The notes under the pieces: model-generated
The model's database searches: none
The model's input: the letters and a program-made list of their open reading frames with translations, nothing else
What the model was told of the DNA's origin: nothing
Part shown: piece after piece, positions 53,801 to 64,000 of the stretch
Position numbering within the stretch: position 1 is the stretch's first letter
Layout of the letters: every line of letters starts with the position of its first letter
Program-made: the position numbers and the translations under genes
Assembly (NCBI GenBank): GCA_019054805.1
Contig: JAHQIY010000011.1
Span: forward strand, 2,423,001 to 2,487,000
Reading direction: 5' to 3'
From: Brachionus manjavacas
Taxonomy: Eukaryota; Rotifera; Eurotatoria; Ploima; Brachionidae
DNA: 64,000 nucleotides

Positions 53801-55896
53801 ATGGTAAAATTGATGAAAAATTGGACTTAAAAAAGATTTTAAGTTAACAAAAACAAAATCGAAAAAATATTTTACAAATGTTTTCTGTGTGATAAACATC
53901 AAATAATGCTGAAAAAGCTATTGAAAATTCAATATCAGTCTCTCTTAGTAATTCAAATCAAGTAGCTTCAAACACTTCAGTTTAACCATTAGCTCAAAAA
54001 TTCCGAAGCGGACTTCCGCCAAAATTAGTCAATGGTCAAAATTCTCAAGCCAAAATATAACTAAATTTAGTTAAAATGTGAAATTATAACAAAAATTTTA
54101 TCTTTTTCGGGTGATTTAAAAAAAAAACTATATAAACTATATGCAAATAAAAATAAATGTCTTTTTTCGGAAATTTTTGATCTTTTTTATTATTTAGATT
54201 AGATACCAAAGAATAAAATTAGCTGCTACCAGAATTTATATTCAAATATATCTCACTAAATTGAACAAAGAATAATTTTTTTAATTAAAACAAACATTAT
54301 TAAAATAATCAATTTTTTAATGATCTATTCAGGCGCTACCACGTTTCATCGAAAACTTTGTAATCGAAAAAAGACAATTTCTTTACAAGAGATAAGTCAG
54401 AAATTAAGAAAGATGAAGAGATGATTAAATTATTTTCAATTAAAAACACAATTGGTCTAGAGGTTTATTTTTTATCTGTTTTTAAATTTGTAATTTTTTT
54501 CAAAAATGGTATCAATTTTAGATAAAAATTTTAATTATTTTGCATTTAATTGATTTTTTTTCAAATTAAAAATTAATTTGTTCGCCTATGAGGAGATAAA
54601 ATTTCTTCAGATAAAAAAAGGAATGTAAGTATTTAATAAGAAGAATAGTTTATAAAATAAAAAATTGAAAATTAAAAAAATGAAGAAATTAGACAATTTG
54701 AAAAAAAAGATTTTTCTAAAAAATTTTTTCTATGAAATTTTCGATAAAAAGCGCCAGTCCCTTTCTATTTGAATTGGAATTTTTTTCAATTTATAAATTT
54801 ATTTTATTATTTATTTATTTTGAATTTTGAAATTCAGGGGTCGCTTTTTAAATTATTTTCAATTAGGTGGTTATAATTGTAAATAATTACAAACTACGTG
54901 TTAAATTTTTTTTTCTATAATCCATAGTTTTATTAAGAATTTTTAATTGGAATTGTTGTATGAAAATTCAGAACGCCTTTAATTATTTATAAAATAGAAT
55001 ATCCCCAATTTTAATTTTTTTTATACTGAACTGAAACCCATGTTGATAATTGCTTATAAAATTTATAAAACGCAAAAAACAACACCGAGACTGCATCATC
55101 CATTATTAAAACTCTACGATTTTTTATTTTTTTAAAACGTCATAGTTTGTTTCCGATTGAAAAAATTCAGTGAAAATTATTCTATCAAAAAATTTTAACT
55201 ATTTTAATAGAAGGTAACTGAAATTTTTTATAATTTCTGTGAATAGAAAATAGAATTTGTTTTAATATGACAAAGCTTTTGTTTGGTATTGATTACTTAT
55301 GAATAAATAAATTTAGAACTAAATTTCTTTTAATTTATTGAGTAAAAAATTAACCTTATTTAAACAGTTAAAAATTTGATTTTATAGAATAAAATTTGAT
55401 AATTTCAAAAATTATATTATTTAATTATTTAATTTTATTGAATTAAATTAGATAGTCTTGTCTATAAGTAGTCCATATGTTTTTCTTTAAAATACAAGAA
55501 TTTAATTTTTTGACATTTATTTAATTTACAATTCTTTACTCTGAAAAAATTGAATTTATCTTATTTAACGTAAATTGTTGTTAAATAAAAAAGCCTTACA
55601 TCACCCAATGTCTTATTTGAATATGAAAAATATGAAAATTAATTTCATTTAAAAATTTCACTTAAATTTAAATAAACTTTGAATATATTAATAAGGTATC
55701 GCATTTTGTTGTCTAAAATGATGAAATTAGTCCAATATTATAAAATTCAATTTTTTTGTTTTGCTTTGGATAAATTTATTTCGATTAGCTTCAAAGTTAG
55801 ATTATTTTTGTTGGATTCATTTATAATTAAATCTATTCTTATCATCCATGAAGCGTTTTAAGAAATTACCATTATTGACATTGACATACACAAAAC

Positions 55897-55928
<32 letters not shown>

Positions 55929-58900
55929 GAATGAATTGAATCTCTAATTTCTAGCAAAATTTTTTTAACATGAAATTAAAGATGAACAGCAAAAAAGCCA
56001 TAAAAATACACATATTATCTGAATTAATTGAAATCCTAAGAAAATTTCATATCCAAAATTTCAAATATAACCATTGTATTCAGCCCAGAATAGAACTAAC
56101 ATCTTTTGACACATTTTTGAGGCGAAGAAAATAGATATTTTTATACAGTTTTCTTTAATGAAAACATATTGTAAAGCTATTTCAAATCTTGAGTTAAAAA
56201 CAGACGAAAAAAACAATACCAATATGTAAACAATACCAATGTTCCTAATAATTGCTTATAATTACTAATTTATTTTTTTTCAAAATGTCAGTACTTTTGC
56301 CAGAGAAAATTGATGAATTTTGGTAAGAAATTTCTTAGGCCATAAAAAAATCCATTTAAAAATTTCAAAAAGAATAGTAAACCAAAAAAATTTATAATTA
56401 ATTTAAGCTCATCTTTCAAATCGGTAAGTGTAATGTAAAATATTATCTGAATTATTGAAACTCTTTTTGAATATATGACTAGTATGGCAACTTTTTTTTC
56501 ATTCACATTTTTGCATAGAATTAAGCTAGTAAAATTTTTAAAAATTGATATTAAATTAATGACGTTTGCTATCGAAAATTTACAAAGTAAAGTTTATTAT
56601 CAAGATTCAAATATGCTCAAAATATTTTAAATAATCAAATTCATCATATGCAAGATTAGAAGCGGCCATCCTCTCTTTTCACATTTAAAAATTTGATTTT
56701 TGAACCTTAAAAATTATCAAATTTGCAGCGCAACTAATTTAAATTTTGAGCATATTTGAAATAGTAAAATTTGACTTAACTTTTTGGAAAAAAACTTAAC
56801 AAACACAAAAACTGTAATGACTAATGCAATTTAAAAAAAAACCTCAAATTATTCGGAAGAAATAATCAAGCGCGTTTTAACCCATAAGAAAAATACAACA
56901 CCATGTCCTGATTGTGGAAAGTATATGGAAGGTCCTCGTTGCTCAAAATTGCATGTTTCCAGCACTCATAAAAAAACTAGATTAATTTTTGAATTTTTCA
57001 CATTTTTTTTTATAGCAAATTTTTTTTTTTAATTTTTTGGTAACACTTTTATCTATCCGCATGAATGCTTACAATAATAACTTAGAATTATTATTTTTGG
57101 AAACTGAAAAAAATATTTGAAACATGACACTTTTTCAATGTTATTTCAACATCGGATACATTTTGTAATTCAAACACAGAGTTGTTTGAAAGTCCCGAAA
57201 TAGAGTCTGAAATTGACGAAATTATTTATAGAAAATTAATTTTTAGAAATTATTATAGAAAATTTCTTGGAAACGGATCCAAAAAGGTCTACCTAGGTCA
57301 AATAACAGTTTGGAGGCTTGGCATAAGATGTCGGATCACATCCAAATCTAAATAAGTTGGCTAAACATTTGAAAAATGAGCAGCATCTAACAGATGTACT
57401 AATTGAACAAATTAATAGCGGCATAGTTTATCCACGTGAAAAATCAGAGATTAAAAACGACAATGAAATTATGTCTTTGTTTAGTGTTTGCAATAAAGAA
57501 AAATTGGCAAATTTTTTGAAAGATTAATTCTTGTTTTAAAATAATTAATTGTTTAATTGTTTTTTTCTCTATAATTAATACAGGTAAATTTCGATAATAT
57601 TTTTCAATAAAAATTTTTCTAAAAAATGAACAAGTCCCCCAAAAATTGAATTAAAAAAATTTATTTTATTTGGCCGCCATCTTATGCGCTTGAAACGGCA
57701 AAAAACCTTGATCAATGCGGCTAGCAACGTGAAGTTAAGCCTTTGGCTGAGAATTTTTTAAAAAGTGTTTTCAAAAAAATTTTGCCCGAATCAATTGGTG
57801 AACTTGGGAAAATTTTTTTTTCTAAAAACCTACAAAAAAATCTACACAGTGATCCAAAAACTCAACAATTAAACAAAAACACATACTTCATTTGGCTGCT
57901 ATCTACTTTTAAACACAGTGACAAAAATATTGTCTTTAAAGTTCAATATAAAAGCTGCCATGTCAAAATTCAGAGCATCACTAATTCGCAAGTGAGCAAA
58001 AACCAAAAAATATCTTAATAGAATAGACTAATAATTTGTAGAGCTTGATCGACGTGTTTCTCAGTCGGACCAACAAATGATCGAGTCGATGAGAGAGATA
58101 ATTGCCTGGATTTAATTGTCTCTAATGGGTTCGATTAATTCAAAGACCTTAAAGGAGTCTGTTAATCAAAGAGTGGCTCCGTTTGGGCAATAGCAAAAAA
58201 AATTTTTAGTCTCTGCGTGTGTACTTGGAATCACCACGTTTAAGCGGCCTATTTCAATTCACGTTTACATTGAGCCTGGGTTGCTTTGGCACCGCTGCAC
58301 ATTTGCCAATACCAAAAATACAAATAGCAATAGAAGAGCGCACAACAGGCTTAGAGAACATACGTGAGTGAGTGTGCGTGTGTCTTTGGGCTCATTGGCA
58401 ACACAATAAAGCAAAAAATAAAAAAAGCTCTACACACCAAAAATCATCAAGATTTGAAAGCGTTTAAAATTTAAAATGCCCATCATACAATTTATAAATA
58501 TAGAACACAAATAATAATAATAGACTTTTTTTGCTTTTCTTTTTTTTTTTTTAATTAAATTTAATAAAAAATAAATATTTTACCGTATCCAATTTTGATT
58601 TCACTTTGTCCAATTCGCTTGGCATTCATGCGCATCTTGGCCTCCTTGGCCATGTCCATGTTCTCGTATCTGACAAAGGCATAGGTCTTTTTGGCATAGT
58701 CGGCGTGGCCGGGCGGCAAATTTTTCTTGATGTCAATTTCCTCGAGAGCGCCGTACCGTTCGAACTGCTTCCACAAGAAGTCTTTTTGAGTGTCGGCGTC
58801 CAAGTTGCCGATGAACAAGGTCCTGGTCTGGTCCTTGTCGTCGTCGTCAAAGTAGTGCATGGCCGAGTTGGCGGCGGAGGGGGGCTGTGGAGGCGCCGCG

Positions 58901-59739
58901 GGGCTCTTCATGAGGGGCTGAGGCGGGCGGTGCCGGGGCGAGCGGGAGCGCTTGGGCGACAGCCGATTGGCCAGGTCGTCGTACTTGAGTCGGACAGGGG
59001 GCGCGGGCGGCGTGCGCACTCGCCGCTGCTTGGCGTAGGGCGAAGGCCGCCGCTCGTACTCGGCGAAGTCGCGCGCGCGCGGCCTCGAGTACGGCCGGGG
59101 CGAGGCGGAGCGGCGAGCGTGGTGGCCGCGGGGCGGCCCGGGCGACCTTGACCTCCGCGACTGACCTTGACCCCCGGCGCTGTAGTTCTTGTACACCGGC
59201 TCGATGTACATGGGCAGGCCGCACAGCACCTTGTGGTTCTTGTCGCGCTTGGCCTCCAGGGCCGTGCGGTGGTCGCCGAAGTTGACGAACGCGATGCGTT
59301 CGCTGCGCGAGTGCGAGCCCGACTTTTTGTTGAATACAATTTTGACTGTAAACTGGCCGTAGCGCTTAAACTCATTATAAATGCTGTCGTATAGATGGTC
59401 GTGGTCGATTTTGTCGTTTAGGTTTTTGATGCATATGGAGAGGTACTGTTCGACGCGGTCGGTCTCGGCCGAACGGTAGCACGAGGGCGACGAGCGGCGT
59501 CGGGAACGCGAGCGAGAGCGCCGCGCGATCGTCCGCGGTCTGGTGTGGCCGCGCGGTGACCGCTGCTTGGTGAAAGAGCTGCGCGGCGGCGGTGGCGGCG
59601 GCGATGCCGAGTAGGAGCGCGAGCGGTGGTGGTGGTGGCGGAATGTGGACGGCCGGCGCGACAATTCGCGCTTGGCTTTGTACCAGCTTTGGTTTGTGGG
59701 CGACGGCGATGCCGATGAGACCTTTTCGCTCGGGTTCAT
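50822..59739 (-). CDS. nito: RBM15/Spenito-type RNA-binding protein (3 RRM + SPOC)
   Basis: Nuclear RNA-binding adaptor of the Spen family. RBM15/Spenito recruits the m6A writer complex to transcripts and affects splicing and Notch/Wnt-related transcription in other animals. Two exons, 59739-58584 and 52095-50822, join in frame (split glycine codon, GYGKVQATNCLWIGGL) to 810 codons. Order: Arg/Ser- and Pro-rich N-terminus; RRM1 about 99-185 (LSICIKNL, RIAFVNFG); an RS-rich linker; RRM2 about 308-386 (RTLFIGNLDADTQKDFLW, TYAFVRYE); RRM3 (CLWIGGL, NYAFVLFY); a second RS-rich linker; and SPOC from about 640 (SWAGQLTLKKNSFPVKFYL to the end, with LVSYLNQKCAAGVV). Coding exons are very GC-rich against the AT-rich surroundings. 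The intron is 6.5 kb. Its first codons read in frame to a stop at 58561, so intron retention would give an RRM1-RRM2-only protein. Confidence 0.93.
52661..52705 (+). repeat. Orphan LINE family A 3' tail
   Basis: CTGAAGGAGCACTAGCTCGC followed by TACAG and AAATAAATAAATA. No LINE body upstream, so it is a severely truncated insertion in the RBM15-like intron. Confidence 0.8.
52910..53250 (+). other. Unrecognised coding-like stretch in RBM15-like intron
   Basis: Frame at 52910-53101 reads MEKGNNTKSKEKEFLLSPKL and KTISDSDKDSSGVCK with a GTAAGT-like donor straight after. At 53160 it can continue KDFTNELRKKFKQKFPHHPK to a stop near 53246. Possibly exons of an old element or retrocopy; family not recognised. 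Confidence 0.3.
53663..53712 (+). repeat. Orphan LINE family A 3' tail
   Basis: CTAAAGGAGCATTAGCTTGG then TACAG and four to five AAAT units. Tail only. Confidence 0.75.
53713..56849. other. AT-rich part of the RBM15-like intron
   Basis: No gene recognised. A (TAG)n microsatellite of about nine units is at 55899-55927, in the orientation expected for the tail of a minus-strand CR1-like LINE, but no body is next to it. Confidence 0.5.
56850..57527 (+). pseudogene. MULE-like transposase fragment with nearby C2H2 finger
   Basis: At about 57290-57527 two frames give RSNNSLEAWHK, then, after a 2-nt shift, GSHPNLNKLAKHLKNEQHLT and VLIEQINSGIVYP to a stop. NNs.EgWH...HP...k....LKkEq..t...I.q...G is a C-terminal hallmark of FLYWCH/Mutator-like transposases. 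At 56850-56990 a separate frame reads EEIIKRVLTHKKNTTPCPDC then GKYMEGPRCSKLHVSSTH, a C-x2-C-x12-H-x4-H zinc finger, whose relation to the MULE piece is unclear. A CAGAGTTGTTTGAAAGTC MITE-like end sits between them at 57178. Confidence 0.55.
57743..58018 (+). other. Unrecognised 91-codon ORF
   Basis: Open frame reading MAENFLKSVFKKILPESIGE, then KNTYFIWLLSTFKHSDKN. Amino-acid composition looks coding-like, but no family is recognised. It lies antisense in the RBM15-like intron near the donor site. It may be a mobile-element relic. Confidence 0.25.
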
Positions 59740-60011
59740 TCTAAAAATGAATTTTTTGTGTGTGTGTGTGTATGTGTTTTTTTTAAATAATTTTTTTTTT
59801 CAAAAATGGCGTATAGGGGAAAATTGAAAAAAAATTTTATCGTTTTTTTTTTTTGTTTTTCTCTTTTTGGTGTTGATGATTTCTAATTTAAAAAATAAGC
59901 TATCCTAATTAAACTGATTGAAACGTGTTGTATCATTAAGACAATTAAAATCAATAATTTATGTCGTATTGTGAAATTTTTTTTCCACAGTGTGTGTATG
60001 CAATAGCAAAT

Positions 60012-60042
<31 letters not shown>

Positions 60043-60487
60043 TAGTGTTAATTCTAGATGAAATTTAAATTTTAGGTTTTTTGGAATGCAACTTGAAAAA
60101 TATTTATGCTTCTAAATTGAAGTCTATGGCGATATGAAAAGAGAAGGGTGAACGTGAATGAAGTCTTAGAAGAAATATTTTTCTTTTTTTTCTTTTATTT
60201 TTTGTTCGTGTATGTGAAATAAATTTTGCAAAGAATGAATTTTTTTCTACAAAGCTAAATTAACTTAACATTTAGAATATTAAAGATGTCTAATTTTTCG
60301 ATCTTATTAATTATGCAAATTTAAGACTTTGTATGATTTATAAGATTTCACATTTAAATATTTGTTAAATTTTAAATCTAAAATTAATTATTACCCGAAG
60401 AAGAAGATTTATTTGTCTGAATAAAAAATAAACAAAACTCTTCTCTCTTTTAATTCCCCTTTTTTAAATTCTCGTTTTAGGATTTCC
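59740..60487. promoter_or_regulatory. RBM15-like upstream region with (TG)n and (GA)n tracts
   Basis: A short TG repeat at 59758-59776 and a GA repeat of about 14 units at 60011-60039 lie within 300 bp upstream of the minus-strand start codon. On the coding strand the latter is a (CT)n tract. GA/CT tracts are common in animal promoters; any role here is inferred. Confidence 0.45.
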
Positions 60488-60675
60488 TGGCCAGTTTGAA
60501 CCCTTTAAGGTCAAACATTACTTAGAAAATATAGAGAATGAGATTTATAGAAAAATGCTTATAGAATTAACCAAGTCCCATTAAAGAAAAAGATAGATAA
60601 TCTATTACCTCTAGTGGAAATCCTTCGATGAACTGGTGATCCTCCAAGGTTTGAATTGAATTCTTGCCTCTTAGT
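60488..60675 (-). other. Possible terminal exons of an upstream minus-strand gene
   Basis: An AG-bounded and GT-bounded block at about 60675-60609 reads TKRQEFNSNLGGSPVHRRIS, and spliced to an AG at about 60526 it continues VMFDLKGFKLARKS then stop. The phase is compatible (codon split G/TA). GC content is higher than the flanks. A minus-strand AATAAA is near 60413. No family recognised and no further exons were found within the window, so this is tentative. Confidence 0.3.
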
Positions 60676-60827
60676 TCTAAATAAACAAACGAAAACTTGA
60701 ATAATATTCAATTAAACTTGAAAAAAAAATTAAATTAAAATTATTCATAAAATTTATTTAGAATGGATTAAAACATTTGTCTTTAATTTCTTAAAAACTG
60801 TTAATCTCAATTTTTTGTTTTTAACAT

Positions 60828-60869
60828 CGCCTAAAAGGCGTTTATTGAAATGAATAATAATAATAATAA
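60828..60869 (+). repeat. Orphan LINE 3' tail with CGCCTAAAAGGCG hairpin
   Basis: Hairpin (5-bp arms, AAA loop) followed by TTTATTGAAATG and AATAATAATAATAA. Same family as the minus-strand tail at 34072-34120. Confidence 0.65.
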
Positions 60870-62215
60870 TTTGTGGACCCAAAATTATTACTGGTGTGGG
60901 GTATTAGGAAAAAATCAATTAGGATATCAGATAAATAATTTGAGAGCTTAAAAACAAAGTTGTTTAAAAGTCACAAGTCAATTCCAAGTCCGGACTTTTT
61001 TTTTATAATTTTTTTAAATTAAACCGAGTCAAATAAAAAGCATTGGAAATCCATCAGTCAGAATCAAGGTAAAATGAAATTTCTGACGTTCCAGGTAGTT
61101 ATTGTTGCGGCAAAATGATATGATGATCCTTAAAGATAATATTTGTAGTTTAAAAAACTTACTACGCTCTTTTATCCATTTTTCATTAATTGAGTATTTG
61201 TTAAAATGCACCAAACGAAAGTAAATTATCACTAAAGTCAAAATTTTATAAGAAGAAAACAAAGTTTTTCGTGTCTAGTCAATTAGGCAAACTATGGTTC
61301 ACCTGTTACTGGAACAATTCCTATTCTTAGGTTTTATGAACTATTAGTTCACCTAATCTATAAAAAGCTAGTATAATGATAAAAAATTACATAGAAATTT
61401 TAAAGTTGGTCGGAAGGGAAATTTTGCGAAATAGATAAATCTTTATTTTGCGAAAGTCAAACATTTGAAGGGTGAAAAATTAATTTTAATTTTCTTTAAT
61501 TTTTATTATTTTTAGCTGAAAGGCAAATATTTAAGTAAAGAGCACATTTGTGTATTTGGGATTGTTGAAAGAGTAATACCAAATCAACCAGATCATAGCA
61601 AATGCTTAGATATTTCTAAAGCTCCTTCAAATTAAAAATAAAATAATCATAAACTAATTTTTATATCAGTTTCGAGAAATAGGCATTCTATTAAATAGCT
61701 TTATTCAATTTGTTCACATATTCTAAAAATCTTTCGTCTTATTCTATTTTTATTCACCCTAATTCTATTTTGAACAAAAAAAATTGGGTGAACCAATGAC
61801 TCACAAAACCTGAGAACAAGAATTTTTCGGAAAATAAGTAAACTTTGGTTCACCTGACTGACTTGATCCAGTTTTTCAACGATTGATTATAAGCTTTAAT
61901 CTAATGAATTAATTATCTATTTTTTTTATTCTTTTTTTATTTTTATTCATTTTTTATTTTATTTTATATTATGTATTTTTTTTTTAGTTTTTTCATGTGT
62001 TTTTTATTCTAAAAAAATAAATTAATGAATTGTTTAAAAGTTAAAAAAGAATTTTCAAATTTTTTTTTCAAATTTCCAAGTAAAAATTGAACTCATTCTA
62101 TTTCACCAAAGAGTTTAATTTCAAATATGAAAATGCTTGCAATATTAACTTTAAATTATATTTTTTTTGAAACTGAAAAAAAAATTTGAAACATCACACT
62201 TTTTCAATGTTATTT
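60870..62215. other. AT-rich spacer with one MITE-like piece
   Basis: At 60951-61110 a stretch related to the MITE at 37687-38207 starts with AAAGTTGTTTAAAAGTCAC and includes AAATTTCTGACGTTCCAGG. Its right end was not located. Nothing else recognised. Confidence 0.5.
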
Positions 62216-62284
62216 CGGGTCTTGTCCAATATGTGATCACTTGATCACCAAAAATGTGATCATTTTAATAATGCTGGTTTTGCG

Positions 62285-62910
62285 AACATGACTGATCAAT
62301 CTTTGAGGACTCGTTTTTTTCATTGTTTAAAAAGCCTATTCGTATAATTTTGGCTGTCATTCGATCTTGGGCTGACGAGTTGACTGTTTCAAAGACAGTT
62401 GATTCAATTCTTCTCCACTTTGATCACAATTTAAACAGAGAAACAGTTTCGTCAATTTTCTTCCAAATGTGACAGCTTTGTTCTCTGTCTTTAGTCAAAA
62501 AAAACTTGAAACTTGGCGGACAAGGCAAGATAGTTGAAATTAATGAATCCTTGTACGTCAAAGTAAAGCACTGGAAGGGTGAGAATTTATTAAAAATGTT
62601 TAATAAAACAAGGGAAAGATCTTATTAGGCCACAAGTTTGGACGTTTGGTCTAGTACAAAGAAAAGGTTCCTCGACCATTGGGATATGTTATCTCACAGT
62701 TGTTCCAAACCGGGAAGCCGAGACATTGTTAGAAATTATTTATGATAAATGTCTAACCGGCACCAATGTCTACTCGGATTGCTGGGCTTCTTATGCTAAA
62801 ATCTCAAAACTAAAAGAATTTAAGCATCAAACGGTAAATCATTCATATAACTTTTTGGAATCGGACACAGGGACATGTACAAATAGAATTGTGTTCCAAG
62901 CATACATTTA
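62285..62910 (+). pseudogene. Merlin/IS1595-like transposase remnant
   Basis: Joined over frameshifts: RIILAVIRSWADELTVSKTV, NRETVSSIFFQM, LKLGGQGKIVEINESLYVKV, LIRPQVWTFGLVQRKGSS, NREAETLLEIIYDKCLTGTN, VYSDCWASYAKI and FKHQTVNHSYNF with TGTCTNRI. The spacing GGqGkiVEIdES ... GtnvySDcW.sY ... VNHs..F....G..TN.iE is that of ISXO2/Merlin DDE transposases. The first catalytic aspartate reads N (VEINES) and the final glutamate region reads TNRIVFQAY, so two of three catalytic positions appear lost. Stops and frameshifts confirm a dead copy. Confidence 0.75.
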
Positions 62911-63119
62911 AGGATATGCGAGGTTGCAACAGAACATACATTCAATCCTAATTATATACCCGTTTAGTAATAATCCATTTTTATTTCCTGGGGTTCCTAA
63001 TGAAAACCCTTTTTCGCATACCCCCTATTTCAGTTTTTGAAGCGGCGTCATAACTCAAAAAACCTGAAATAGCGCAGGCTAAAGAGGTGAAAATTAATAA
63101 TTAGATCAAAAAATTCAAG

Positions 63120-63180
63120 TTTTTAAGTTGTTTATTCATTATTATTATTTATGCAATGTTTAAGCCACATAGGCAATTAT
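63120..63180 (-). repeat. Possible orphan LINE 3' tail
   Basis: The minus strand has GCCTATGTGGC, then TTAAACATTGC and ATAAATAATAATAATGAATA. It resembles the tails at 34072 and 60828 in layout but with a weak 3-bp stem. Confidence 0.4.
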
Positions 63181-63322
63181 ATTATCTATAGAAATTAAAA
63201 AAGAGTCTTTAATTAATAAAAAATAATCAAATTAAAAAAGAAATTAAAAAACATGAAAATATTCTCAATTTAAAAATATATTAGCCATTTACAGTCATAG
63301 TTTACCTTTTAATAAATTTTTT

Positions 63323-63553
63323 AATACGCTATTCAGATAAAAAACTCTCAATTCTTTTATATAATAGAAGATATAACAAATTTGACAGAGTCAATCGGGC
63401 CCACTCTTAAACTTTTAAAACTAAAAGAAATAAACGCCTTCACAATTTCATCTAAAATCAATTATCTGCCTGTATTTATTAATGATAATATAAACTCTAT
63501 TGCTACATATCTCTTGCAGAGAAATGGTTTTGATGCGATATTGCAAAATTAAA
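63323..63553 (+). other. Unrecognised open stretch without a start codon
   Basis: A 77-codon open frame between stops reads LTESIGPTLKLLKLKEINAF, then TISSKINYLPVFINDN and YLLQRNGFDAILQN. Longer and less biased than expected for this AT-rich DNA; it could be a terminal exon or an element relic. No family recognised. Confidence 0.25.
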
Positions 63554-64000
63554 AAATTTCAAAAATTCATTTTGAAGGAAAAATTAATTATTTTATTTTT
63601 GGAACTCAAATCTTCTTTTTTTTGATTAATTAAAAATTTATAATTCCAGAGTTAAAAATTTAAAAATCTACACATAGATTTTTAATTAAGGCTATGGATA
63701 AGTTATGTGGTTAGAAAATAAAAGCAAAATTTTAAAGCAGACTGGTTTTTAAATTAAGTCACAAAAATTCAAATCAATGATAATTAACTTGAGGCTTGTG
63801 ACTTAAAAAAAGCAAATTGAAGTTTATGATCAAAATTTTCAGTTTTTGATTTGAAAAAAAAAGGTATTTTTTTCAATTTATAAAATACTAAATTTTTAAA
63901 CTTTATTAAACATAATTTTTTTAATCTATAATTAGGAAGAATATTATATGAACTTTAATCTGAAGTAAAAATAAAATCAAAATCAATATTATGAAATTTT
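63554..64000. other. AT-rich sequence at the window edge
   Basis: Nothing recognised. Confidence 0.5.

Noticed and set aside
58606..59394. Plus- and minus-strand frames of up to 181 codons over RBM15-like exon 1
   Set aside because: GC-rich shadows; the RRM-containing frame is the supported one.
60609..60675. U2 snRNP A' (SNRPA1) N-terminal exon, suggested by LRGKNSIQTLE in one frame
   Set aside because: Similarity is short and the frame meets a stop after the donor; the alternative frame splices better, so no family name is given.

Overview
This is AT-rich animal nuclear DNA. Host genes have many short introns, and the families NOC4L, PACS and RBM15/Spenito point to a metazoan. Very AT-rich spacers, dense non-LTR retrotransposon debris and GC-rich coding islands fit a small invertebrate. 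A monogonont rotifer such as Brachionus is my best guess, but that is inference; no species marker was tested.

Six host genes can be supported. (1) 2188-4779 (+): an intact eight-exon GH13 alpha-glucosidase/maltase (598 codons). (2) 13570-14736 (+): an intronless class A GPCR of peptide-receptor type. (3) 16908-18320 (-): an intronless 470-residue protein that I do not recognise. (4) 20926-25830 (-): the ribosome-biogenesis factor NOC4L in eight exons (545 residues). (5) 26118-35021 (+): a compact PACS sorting adaptor in three exons (678 residues). It is head to head with NOC4L across a 287-bp presumed bidirectional promoter that holds a perfect 18-bp palindrome. (6) 50822-59739 (-): an RBM15/Spenito-type protein in two exons (809 residues; three RRMs plus SPOC) split by a 6.5-kb intron. 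The exons were joined by hand from splice signals, reading phase and family resemblance.

Most of the rest is mobile DNA. Non-LTR retrotransposons include family A (1-1325, 43515-46140 with 48668-49430, and 46141-48662), family B (5070-6735, 7740-10140, and the NOC4L intron), and at least three further families seen as C-terminal fragments. Several families end in a short 3' hairpin followed by a simple-repeat tail, and orphan tails are scattered about. DNA transposons include a decayed hAT element with perfect terminal repeats and an 8-bp target duplication (38258-41582), another hAT 3' end (6860-7723), a pogo/Tigger C-terminus, MULE fragments, a Merlin-like fragment, an element with TTAGAGAA repeats (32245-32965) and hAT-like MITEs.

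The most unusual item is at 35534-37408. It is an element bounded by perfect 18-bp inverted repeats, filled with ACGCGTAATT motifs, and carrying two spliceable exons that read as a BEN-domain DNA-binding protein with a basic tail. No recognisable transposase lies inside it. This is the best candidate for an undescribed system in the window.
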